A stretch of DNA of 64,000 nucleotides from Bombus terrestris (taxonomy: Eukaryota; Arthropoda; Insecta; Hymenoptera; Apidae), in NCBI RefSeq assembly GCF_910591885.1, contig NC_063281.1, positions 11,639,200-11,703,199 of the forward strand. The letters are read 5' to 3'. Under the pieces are notes generated by a model. That model was not told where the DNA came from, ran no database searches, and was given only the letters and a program-made list of their open reading frames with translations. Below, one piece after another: positions 1 through 10,575 of this stretch. Every line of letters starts with the position of its first letter. Positions within the stretch are counted from its first letter, which is position 1. Position numbers and translations under genes: made by a program.

Positions 1-126
1 GACAAACTCGATCGTTTCTTTCTGCCTGATACAACTCCGAGCGGAAGAAGAACAGGATTCGTTGCTAAAGCGGCGGCTGCACCAATTAACGCAACACCTG
101 CCAATGCCTTTAAAGCGACGGCCTAA
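1..126 (+). CDS. 3' end of an unrecognised protein-coding gene
   Basis: The window opens inside an open frame of 41 codons (frame 1) that ends at TAA 124-126. The visible C-terminus is rich in alanine, threonine and asparagine (it contains KAAAAPINATP) after a more hydrophilic stretch starting DKLDRFF. No domain is recognisable in so short a piece, and I assign no function. The next gene points the other way and its stop codon lies 164 bases downstream, so this would be the upstream member of a tail-to-tail pair. The call rests on an open frame with plausible composition running in from the window edge; it could be a chance open frame, or an exon whose stop I have wrongly taken as terminal. 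No canonical AATAAA was found before the neighbouring stop. Confidence 0.4.
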   Translation, partial: DKLDRFFLPDTTPSGRRTGFVAKAAAAPINATPANAFKATA

Positions 127-290
127 TGCAAATAATAGCAATCAATAATGAGCTAAAAAGTACGGTGAAAATACGGTCTTAAAAGAATTGAAGCGGATTG
201 ACGACACTATTGTCAAACTGTATTAACAATTTTATCGTCAGTACCGTTGATCGTGTGCAGGCCTCTTTAAAATCAGATCTCGGTTCGTCT

Positions 291-1427
291 CTAAAATTCA
301 ACCATTACCTTCTGCGCGTTAATATTCGGATGGGGAGGAGGATGTCCATCTGGACGATTTGGCTCCATAGATCCGAATTCATCGCCATTAGCGAAGGTCC
401 CTGAAATTCCATAATCACCTCCGTAACCAGTTGGTCGATTAAAGCTATATCCTCCGAAACCACTGCTAGCATAACCATATCCTCCGCCGGAATCATAACT
501 ACCAGGTTTGCGTGAACCTTCGCCCCCATAACTCGGTCGTGGATCAAATCTAATAATAATCGTATGAGATTAAATTAAAAGTTAAAAAAGAGGTAATCCA
601 CAATTATTTTTCAAATATTTTATTTAAACGAAAAAATGACGCTTCATAGAAGTCAACCTAATGACTGCTCACCTATCTCCTGTATGACTTCCTTCGTAAA
701 ATGCAGTTCCAGCGTAACTTCCACTTCCGGGTCTTCCGCTTAAACCTGGTGGTGGTCCGTGAGTTTGCCAGCCGTATCTGCGTATTTCGTTTAAAGCAGA
801 AATAATAAACAGGAGACAACATAACTGCTCCAAAATAAAATAGATATGAAAGTAATTCATTTTCCAAAATACATTATCATTCAGATAATGTTATTCGAAG
901 TAAAGTAACAAAGCAAAAGTTTTATTCGAAACTTAATTGTGCCCAATCCTGCATTGTAATACTAATTTAAAGAATCACCTATCAGTGGGTAAACGTTCAG
1001 GAAATTTAGTTTGATATCGACCGTTGTCCACAGGGATCCTACTGTGATACGAATCAGGTCGCGTTGACGAATTAGAACCGTATCTGGATCCGCAGCAACT
1101 GAAACTTGCACGTTTCAATTCATCGTGATGTGAACGTTTCAAAAATGTAAAGATTTTTATTTCAATATTTCACTTATCTCTTGAATCAGATTTCAATCGC
1201 TGATATTTATCCAAATTCTTCTGTTCGTGTTGCCCGTTATCAGACACTACGCTATACAGATATGGCGTCTTGGAAGAATTTTTAGCGCGTACGACGTCCG
1301 TCAACAGTTTATCTTTCGTGAGCTGTTTCTTAACGAATTCAGAAGCCGCGGCGAATTCATTATTCTCCGCGAGTGCACAGCAAACAACGCTAGTCGTTAG
1401 CAAAGCGCAAATGAATCGTTGCGACAT
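291..1427 (-). CDS. secreted Gly/Tyr/Pro-rich protein, 4 exons, 245 aa
   Basis: Coding exons on the minus strand are 1174-1427, 979-1098, 673-777 and 291-549. All introns are GT-AG and phase 2, and the joined frame is 246 codons including TAG 291-293. The start is the ATG at 1425-1427; it gives a signal peptide (MSQRFICALLTTSVVCCALA, cleavage expected about residue 20). Residues 21-85 are charged and Lys/Asp-rich. The remainder is low-complexity, rich in Gly, Tyr, Ser, Pro and Arg, with a CCG motif near residue 86 and GGYGYASSGFGGYSF in the last exon, ending in VMVEF. Such composition is typical of extracellular structural proteins (cuticle, silk or eggshell matrix), but no chitin-binding Rebers-Riddiford motif is visible, so the role is inference. 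A strong TATA box precedes the gene. I do not recognise a named family. Confidence 0.75.
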
Positions 1428-1540
1428 CTTAACGAAAAATCTACTTAGGTAACAATTCGCCGCGAGATAGTAAAATTTCTAGATACGTTTTAGCGTAAAG
1501 ACTGGGGAAACAAAAGTGCTTCTTTTCCACGAGTTTCACC

Positions 1541-1550
1541 TTTTTATATA
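1541..1550 (-). promoter_or_regulatory. TATA box of the secreted protein gene
   Basis: Read on the minus strand the sequence is TATATAAAAA, about 115 bases upstream of the ATG at 1427. A TATA box here predicts transcription starting near 1510-1520 and a short 5' UTR. TATA-driven promoters are common for strongly and tissue-specifically expressed structural proteins, which fits the product. Confidence 0.6.
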
Positions 1551-1971
1551 GTGGCCACGCATGGAATATTGTCGCGCGTTTGTCCTTCAGGACTGGCGGC
1601 TCTCTTTCCAAGCTTTCTTTGCATCGTCGTTTCAATCGGAAAAATTATTCGATAAGAAATACATTGGTCATAGTTGATAAAAATTCTTATTTTAATAACA
1701 ATTCTTTTCTTTAACTTTCATATTTGTATTCTATTTTCATTTATACTTCGTGTTCTTCGATAGAAAAAATTTGTGTGTTTAGTTGCGTCTCTGTAAATCA
1801 CGAAGCATGACCAAGAGATGTATACGAGCATGCCGGTGAAAATATAAGTGTCGCGAGTGAGCCAACAATATCCTTACCGTCACGCTAAGGGTTTAATTAA
1901 CGTCCGTTTGTTACCATAGTTTTAAGTGAAATTTCACATTCTGATAGAACAAGGAACAACAGGTCAAATCT

Positions 1972-2005
1972 TGAAAGCGATAGACACTCGCATCTATCGC
2001 TTTCA
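1972..2005. repeat. perfect 13-bp inverted repeat, 8-nt loop
   Basis: The arms TGAAAGCGATAGA (1972-1984) and TCTATCGCTTTCA (1993-2005) are perfect reverse complements separated by 8 bases. No similarity of the flanks to the other repeats of the window was noticed, so whether this is a small RNA hairpin, a protein-binding palindrome or a MITE remnant is open. Confidence 0.7.
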
Positions 2006-3498
2006 CATTAGTGCTGGATCGTGCTTGCGTTCTTGCTAATGCGCTCTTTAATTGCACGTACATAGTTTGGTCGATATTATCATTATTTTCTTGAAAGTTC
2101 AGGAAACGTACACATTAGTCTTCAATCTTTTTACTTTCCCATGCATAAAAGGAATTGCATCGTGTCAGTTTATTTTCATCGTACAGACCAATTTTGGCAA
2201 TTTTCTTCGTTCTCTTTATTCGGAACTTTTCAATGATTTTTCCCACAACTTTTGATAACGTCATGCATCAATACATTCGCTGGTACTGAAATACAAAGAC
2301 AGATTGACTTGATCCTGATCGAGGAAATTTTATATAAATTAGATAAGAAAGTGAGACGAGTTGGTTACGAATCCGATGTGTCGGAAGGTACTTTCTATGA
2401 AATATTCTATCGAGTACGATCGTCGATGAATCGAAATTTCGTTCTTTTAATATAATCGGCGTTACAAAGCACAATGGAGCAATCTGTTCCGCCTAGATAT
2501 TTTTTGTGTCGGTGATCGTCGATCTTAGTAAATGTATCCCCTTACAACATAGTGCAAAATTTGTCTGTCCATTGTGCGTGAACCACTTGCAAGGTTGAAA
2601 GAGAAGAAAACGCGGGTTTTAAAAATATGACGAAAGAAAGCAGTTAGAATCAGCTAATTTACAAGGGAAAAGATCTGAGAGGTCAAAGAGCGTAATATGG
2701 GTGCAATCTTGTTATTTTGATTATAACTGACGAGCTTTCTGGCAAAAGGTAGAATGGCGAATCGAGGAAATTGCGTTGAAAGTTCTAACAATAACGAAAA
2801 GAACTGTATAAAGAAAACAAAGAAAAATTTCATAATAATTCAATACTTGAACACTTAATATTCGATGATTGTCTGGCTGAGAGAATCAGAATAATATACG
2901 TCAGTTCGCTGCTAGTTCTTATAAAACTGTATTCTACGTTTATATTATATATTTGCGTTTATAATCATGTTACAACTGTTTCTCGTACTTCTATAAATTA
3001 TTCCTTCTAACAGCTGAAATTCTCCAAACTTTGGTTTAACGTCACTGTGATTTTCAGCCAGTTGCAAGGCTACCAATGCTACTGTGACTCTGTGTACAGG
3101 TTGGTCATGGATCTGCGTGTATCATCTCTTCGCAGAATACAGCTCGATTTACTTGAAATCGAAAGACAAACGATGGCTTTTAGAGAAAGGGATCTGTTAC
3201 TCGTGGCGAGATAGAAAAGCTAGCAGAGAAAAGATTTCTGGTCTATGCAAAGGCAGTGAAGAGCGGGCAGAGACATTACGGAGCTAATTTGGAGAAGAAA
3301 AAAAGGGGGAAAGGTCGTGGATGGAGCGGGATGATTCGTTGCGCGAACGAGGAGGAAGAGAGAAAAGAAAGTGGAGAAAGAGGAGGTAGAGCAGGGTCGG
3401 CGGGGTGACAGGAGAAGACACGACGAGTAACAAGAGATCGTGGAATGGAGCAAGAGTGGAGTAATCAATACGCATTCACACGCGGTGGCTAGCATCCC

Positions 3499-3512
3499 GT
3501 TTCCATGGAGAC
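3499..3512 (+). promoter_or_regulatory. X-box-like RFX binding site
   Basis: The 14-mer GTTTCCATGGAGAC fits the degenerate X-box consensus RYYNYYATRRNRAC at every position. X-boxes are bound by RFX factors and mark promoters of ciliary genes in animals. It lies in the CpG-richer block that could hold the 5' end of the Kelch gene, about 7 kb upstream of the first recognised coding exon. A perfect half site (CCATGGCAAC, 4202-4211) lies 700 bases further on. Single-motif matches occur by chance, so function is not established. Confidence 0.35.
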
Positions 3513-6500
3513 CGACGCTGGCGCATGTGCAACCTAACCAACCAACCTCGTATCGTCATAGAAATTTGCTCAGACACAATTCTACCCCTGTACAGCGCGG
3601 AGCTACTAACCAACGATCTTCGAATCTCTTTAAATCATTCCTACGATACATATTATAATCCACGTGCATCTATGTATGTTTGCACTAAAAACAAAATGTA
3701 CAGCGATCCAAATGTTCGCCAATTTGAATCTTCTTCGACTATACTTTCCAGCGAAACGTGTCGGCGTTCGTTAGAGCGACGTGCACAACCTTGAGAAGTC
3801 TGAGTTGAACACCGTGCGAATAAGATTTTCTTATTTATTCCCGTATTACAACACCCACAAGCAGGAAACAAATTTCGCTCCTCCTTTTGGTAGAGACTTT
3901 AAGAAGGCAGGTGATACTGTACGATTGTCCTCTTGATGACGCTCATGCTTGTGTATCGTTGCCACCGTGGAATACAGTAAAAGCGTTCGACACTCGGATG
4001 TTCACCCCCTGGCCGAGTCAGAGGGGATGGAAGCGTTGGAGTTTGCGGGTAGCAGGGGGTGGTTTCCCTATAGGCGCCTGCGTCGAGTCCTCGATGACGA
4101 CTCGACGAGGTAGGTGCTCGACCCGGACGCAGTACGGAAGAAACGTCGAGCACGTAGAGTGCCGTCCTCGTGACACATCTTAGCTTTTCTTTTCTTTTGA
4201 TCCATGGCAACAAGGAAACGTGGCGAAGTTTGCCCGGTGAATCACTCAGTCGAAGATTGATCGCGGTGACCCCACGGTTTGACGAGATCATTACGCGGTA
4301 CCATGCATCTCCCGTCTTTGCAGTGACCGTAAATGAAGAAGACGTTTATCGCAGCCGAGGCAAAGATTATCAATGACTCGATGCCGCGGCGAGATAAAAG
4401 ATGCATGGAATTTCTCAATGGTACTGAATGACCCGAGTGACACTTCGTACGTCGTGCGCCGATAGAACGATCCTCGTCAACATTGGCAATATCTTGGCCA
4501 TATATCCAGTGGTGGATACAGTCAATATGTCGCGGTGAAGCAGTTTAAGGATGAACCTGTCTTTTGTCCGCCGTGTGTTCTGTGTAAACTCGAATACCGC
4601 GGTCGGCTGGATTCTTGCTCACCGTGTCACACCTGCCGTTGGGAACAACAGGTTGAAAGTGGAGTTTGTGACGATTTGAAGAGATCACTGCGAACGAACC
4701 GGAGATTTCGTTGTTGCTTCTGTTAACCGTTCTGGGCCACGTCATTCGACAGATTCGAAGGTCTACCAATTAGACGATGCGTTTCCGCCGAATCAAAGGT
4801 TAATCGCCGAGGAGCATTCAGCGATGTTCTTACCACCGTAAAGGCAGGCTTAGTCGCATTTAATCGTCGCTTGCATGTGGGTCACAAGTTGCATTCGCCA
4901 AAGCTAACGAGATAGAGGGTTTACCGAGTAGAGAGGTAAGCTTGTTAAAATTGCGTTACCCTCAGGCATCCGGCGTTACCGGCTACCTTTATAATTAATT
5001 CGTTCTTCTTAACATTTTTCAAATGTTCCCGCTGCTCGTCACGTTTTCCGCTCCTTCGAGATTTACCGTGGGTCGAAGTAGCTGAAAACATTGCGGTCTT
5101 TTGTCTCTGATACTTGGAACTTTATCGCGTGCAATATTTTTCTTGTACAAATCCTTAACGCGAAATGTGAAATATAAATGACGTTCGAGATGGGAAACGT
5201 GTTTAAACGCGTAGCTCGAATGGATTAAAATAGATGATATTTAGAAATTATGAAGTCAGTGAAGTCGAAGTCACGTGGTGAAGATGCGGTTTACGGTGTC
5301 CTTAACCTCACGGAAAATCAATGTTCTTCGCGTAATGTTAGCCAAGTATGCTGTTCTATCTTCTTTATAAACCATCGTACAAAGTTGGATATTGTTCGAA
5401 TAAAATTTTATTCCAGCAGAACTACGAATGAAATGAAGTTATTCGAGAGTAACGAGTAACTTTTTATTGAAATAAATATATGAAACAATATACGTAACAC
5501 GACACCGCGTTATATCCGAGTTATAACAACAAGATGAAGATTCAACTCTTTAACTTTATCTACAGTACGCAACAAGAGATTTAAATTTGTGCGATGCATA
5601 GACTAAAATTTGAGTCTAAAGCTCGTGGTACAGTCGAAGTTAGGAAAATTCTATGGCTCAAAATAAAAATTAAGATTAACAATGTTACACTGGTGACATC
5701 GTCTCCGAAATAGTTCAGTTTGAAAAAATAGTCAAGTATGAATTTGCTTTAATTTAAACGAAACTTTTGACAAGAAGGTAGTGTTTCGCATTTTCAAAAA
5801 TTTTCGCTTGTCGAGCGAAAATCCCTTGCCGATCCTGCACTTCTGTTTGGTCGTCTTTTAAGGATATGCATTTCAGTGTGAAAAGAATTTCTCTGATCTG
5901 ATCGAGGTCATTCACCGCGTTTGTTTGACATAAATATCTTCGCACTGACGAATATTAGGTAGCACTTGAAATAACTCACGCTCAACGCAATTGCTATCGC
6001 GCAGAAGAAACGACACAGACGGCACACTGTCGGAATCTTTGTTGTCGGCGCATTAATTTCATTTATTGAAACCTAACTGGGTCTAATACTCCATTCAGGG
6101 GCACCGATACCGCGACCATCCAGAAACAAGTATTATCAATTCGCATCACGTTGCTCTGTGATCTTATTTTAAGGTTTCGTTCTATTCTAAAAATTCCCTG
6201 CAAACGAATTTATCTATTTCTCATTCAGATGGATCAACACGCTTCGACTCGAGCGACTCATTTAACGAGTACGAGCGTGCTGGCTTAAAAGAATATTTTA
6301 AGCGAAGCGAATAACAAGTTGGCGCTAGTAAAGCGATTTCAATTTGGTTGAGTTCGAGTAAACACTGAATCGAATCTCGAATATCTATACAGTCGCATAC
6401 CAAAGCTTCGAGATTTAATCATAGATACGTACCAACGAAACGAGAAATTCAATGTCCTGGAAAAATGATCGGACACGTTCGTGTTGCACGGTGATTGGGA

Positions 6501-9500
6501 TTACGTTTTATAAGCTTCGTTTAGACAATTTACATCGGACGTAGTTATACACGGGAATGCGTGGGGTTACACGGATCCTACCGCAAGTGACACTGGTGAC
6601 ACGCTGGAGGGTTTCTAGAGGATGTCATTCAAAACACGCGTCAAACGGCAGGGACGTTTTACATCGTAACGCGATGACAGGGAACGACTTCCCCTACTTC
6701 CTTCTTATTCCCCGCCACGCGATACTTTGTAAACGATTTGAAGAAAGAAGAAAAGCTCGATCGACTCGTAACTCGATATTAAGAATTCATACTATAAATT
6801 GGCGTTAATTTAAAGGGGATTGCCACTCAAGTAACGCTTGAATTTTTAATGCTTTCATTCGCTTCGATGAATCGACAGGGGTCCAAAGATCGTCGCGATA
6901 CGCGAGAAGTTTTCTGTATCCTGTGGGGTGTGCAACGTTGCATGCGCCGGATGACTTTTAGTTGGCGTCCGCTGAACAGAAACAGGAAAAGATGCGGAAG
7001 AAAGGCAAGGGAGAAAAAGATTACACGGGCAGGTGTACAGCGAAAAGTGGTTCTTTGCACGTGCATCCGCTGTAATGAGAACTCTGTCTTCATTCTCCGA
7101 CGTAAGAATGCGTTAACGAACCTTAGGTGAAAGTTCGCTTAAAAGATTTTGTTAGCGCGCGGCTAAGAGCTTCTGATATTCCAAATATGCCGCTCGTACC
7201 AGATTATGAAGTAGCGTGTGTATAGAAGGAATTCGAAAACCGTAGCCTTTAACATTCATAAATCTCACTTATCGCGATTTGTTATCGCCGTAACCAGAGT
7301 TTGGTATAGAAACATGAACTCGGGGCAAAAAAGAGGAAAAATAGTGGAACGTATACCAGCGTGTAGGAACGTATAGGAGGATAAGCTGCTGGAAATACCT
7401 ACATATTTTTCCGCGGTAGACAACGAAAGAATCGATACTGTGAAATCGCTGAAAAATACCAGCCACGTTTCTCTAATCCTGCCTTCTACGCTAGTATTCG
7501 AACGAGGGGTGCGAGCCCGCTGTTTAAAATCTCTAGACGCAGATATTATATCGGTTGTCGTATTTTCCTCGCTCCCGGTATTCGTTGACGCTGTTCAGAC
7601 AGCCGCGTATGTTTCATAAGATCTTTACGCTCGATTCTCCCCCGTGCATTACGTCCATTTCAAAGATCACGTAGAAAAAAGTCGTGCAGTTAATGACGCT
7701 TGGCTAGGTAACGTGATGAAGTCCGACAGATTAATTTCGCGCGAAAAAATCGTAACTTTTTTCTGCCACGTTGACGACTTGCTAACGATCAGACAGTATA
7801 GCAAAAACTGGCGACGAGCAACGACCGTACATATAATTCAGCAAGGCTTTTTAGTGTTTTTAGTGGCAGCATGTATGATGTTCGGTAAATAATCCTCGTC
7901 ACAAGAAGTTGATCGATTCATTCAAAATACATAATCGTGGAAGAACCCTAAACTTTTTAACTTTTATAGATACGACACGCGATTAGAACAGATGATACAC
8001 GTGTCTCTAAGTTATCGTCGTAGTTCCATTTTAATGCTACGTTGGTTCTACAGTTAAGAAACAAGAATAAACTGCCTCTCTACCGTTTCTCTTTCTTCCA
8101 GTGAATATACTCTGTCTTTTTGACGGAAGAACAGAAAGATTGTTAGTGCCAAACGGATGCAAGCGCGATAAAATGATCTTCTTCGTATTCGATAATTTAT
8201 AAAGTGAAAGATTTAGCACTTCTGAATGTTAAATTGCGATTTACGCGATGCCATAAGAGTATCGCTTGCATTCCTTTGGTTCTAGGCGTTTCATTTATGA
8301 ATCGAAAGTTTGTTGACGATTTTACGATTGTAAGATGCAACGCGCCATAAACAGAGGTCCTTGGACGAACAACGCGAAACAGCCGGGAAAGGAACATCGG
8401 GCCACGTAATACAGGAATCAAGAGAAGTGCGAGTGTCGACGCGATAGAGGAAATTGTCTGACTACGCTCCCTTTTCGGAAGCCGGTAGCGGTAACGCATC
8501 CCCTCGCGAATCGAGTTAAGCAGAGCGAGCGAGAGAGGATGCTTTTCGCTCACCCTCCACGCAGAATTCCTCCCTCTGCCTTTCAAACGAAAAGGGAGTC
8601 GGGGGATCAAAATCTAGTCGAATCTTGGCGGTCGCGCTCGTAGCATATCGAACCTGGGAAAAATGAAATTCCCGCCACCGGTCGATAACACGCCGGTTTC
8701 CAACGTTGTTAGGGGCTGCAGGAAGAAAACGCTTCCCCGTAGAGTGCTCAAGAGCCAGCAGTCGAAGGGATATTGCTGTGATAAAACAATACTCGAGCAA
8801 ACGAGAGAGGTTGAGAAAATATGCCCGGACAAAATCCATCGAGTCCAACTATACACGCTCGTTCTTAAGTTTTAGAGCACTTGAACTAGAAGAAGATAAG
8901 ATAAAACTAAAAAATCACTAGGAACTTATATTTCGATAGTAGATTATTGCGCAAGCGAGCTCAGCTATTCTATTATTTATGAACCGGAGCGTGTTCTAAA
9001 ATTTGTCTGCGCTTGAAGAATTTGTTTCTTGTCAGTGATTTCACAACTTCAACACTGCCGTCATTTTTGCCGAAGCAGACGCAAACGTAGCGTCGATGCA
9101 TCATAAAAGATTAAAATGACTGTGTCTTTGAGTATACTTCCAGTAGGATGGACGTCGAAAGCAACGAGAACAAACGACATGTTTTCGTACGTTTCTTGTT
9201 TCCGGGTCAGACACCATTTGCCATCGATTTGACAAAGTGTGAAAATACAAGTTATGCAACGATGCGACAAATACGAGGAAGTTGCGAATAGCGACTGATA
9301 TTTGAGAAACTTTTCCACCTATATTTAAACACGGTTTCACGGGGGAATCGTTGAATTTCCATTCATTTGAATTAGACCGCCCACTACAGAGGTTACACCT
9401 CAAAGCCTAATTTATTCAACCAGATTGATATGTCAACACGGAATTGCTTCGTTTAACGCACTATTCGATCTTCCCTTTTTTTTCATTAATATTTCCATTG

Positions 9501-9774
9501 GCAAAGATATTTCTATTTCTCCTTGGTGCACGTTTCAACTCTAAGACGATAAATAATACTTGCGTGCTTTGGAATTTTCCTGAGCAACATTGCAGGTCAT
9601 AAAGCGACCCATGAAAATATAAAAAACTTGTATGAATACATTACGTGCCTTTATACTGTATTTTTTATTGATTTTATACTGATTTTTTTTACTAAGAATA
9701 CCTTCGCAATAAGTGACTCGCGCTATTAAATTGATTACAAATTTTGTCAGTATAATCATTGTGGTTGTGCCTAG

Positions 9775-9875
9775 TTATGGTACTAATGAAATTTCGTAAA
9801 ATTTTGTATAACACACATAGTATATTCGTAAGAAGTTTCAATCTAAACGTTCAAATACTTTCGTGAGCCACTGTA
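9775..9875 (-). repeat. terminal sequence of a Tc1/mariner-like element
   Basis: Read on the minus strand from 9875 it begins TACAGTGGCTCACGAAAGTA. Its first about 100 bases match the left end of the element at 60838 in the same order, with scattered substitutions (shared pieces include the 16-base CAGTGGCTCACGAAAG and AAATTTCATT). The TA followed by CAGTGG is typical of Tc1/mariner ends. No matching opposite end was found nearby, so this copy looks truncated or internally deleted. Confidence 0.6.
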
Positions 9876-10575
9876 CGTTCGTTATTTTCCCCGTATTTTC
9901 ACAGATTTCCCTTCGCCACGTTTTCTTGGTGGTACTGTACAAAACGAGTATACCATGGGGAATCCCATTTGTACCGGCGCGGCGCGTCTACCGGCGAGCG
10001 TATTGCTTGGCAGACGTATTTGCGTACGCGTGTTTGGGGTGCGTGAGGGTGCATTCGTTTACCCGAAACTCGATTTCGAAGCTTCGGTAATTGAATTTCA
10101 AATACGTCTGCGTAGCCGTTGATACGTTTAAAGCCAACATACGAGGCATTTAAGAATATCATATTCCTTACTGTCCAACTGACGATTATTAAAACGAGAA
10201 GCAAAACAATCTACTTTATGTAATAATTTCGTTTCTCTGTATTTTATTTTTCCTGTATCAGCACCGTCAAGACATAAATTTATCTTTCTTGTTGTCTTAT
10301 GGATAAATACTCGATAAGCCAAGTTACAGTGGTCACATAGTAATTTTGAAAGTGCATTTCGTCAACATCCTGTTCTGTTAAATTCTCATTGAACTATTTT
10401 TGGTCCATCTGTTACTGCGGCAAAACGCAGCAACATCCGCAGTCTGTTTTTTACTACAAATCGAATCTAGTTTCCTCAGTTTCACTCAATTTCAGCGAAT
10501 ATCACGAATAAAACGCTCGTTAAATCGTTTCTTTCACTAGAACTAATTCCGAGATCTCTCTGTTACAGGAAGAAA

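Larger units (their letters stand above)
1428..10568. other. 9 kb without recognisable coding exons
   Basis: This stretch lies between the divergent secreted-protein gene and the first recognised Kelch exon. Many short open frames occur on both strands but none shows domain signal or splice-consistent extension. Locally richer in G+C and CpG are about 3250-4400 and 8380-8700; the block at 3230-3440 is strongly purine-rich (GA-rich) like insect promoter flanks. A non-coding 5' exon of the Kelch gene probably lies here, because its first recognised exon is preceded by a good splice acceptor. It also contains a perfect hairpin (1972-2005), an X-box-like site (3499-3512) and a transposon end (9775-9875). 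Confidence 0.6.

Noticed and set aside
305..547. 80-codon minus-strand frame over the last exon of the secreted-protein gene
   Set aside because: Wrong frame: the splice-consistent frame gives the Gly/Tyr-rich C-terminus instead.
8197..8610. 137-codon open frame on the minus strand in the CpG-richer block
   Set aside because: No domain, low-information composition, overlapping open frames on both strands; typical of non-coding GC-richer sequence.
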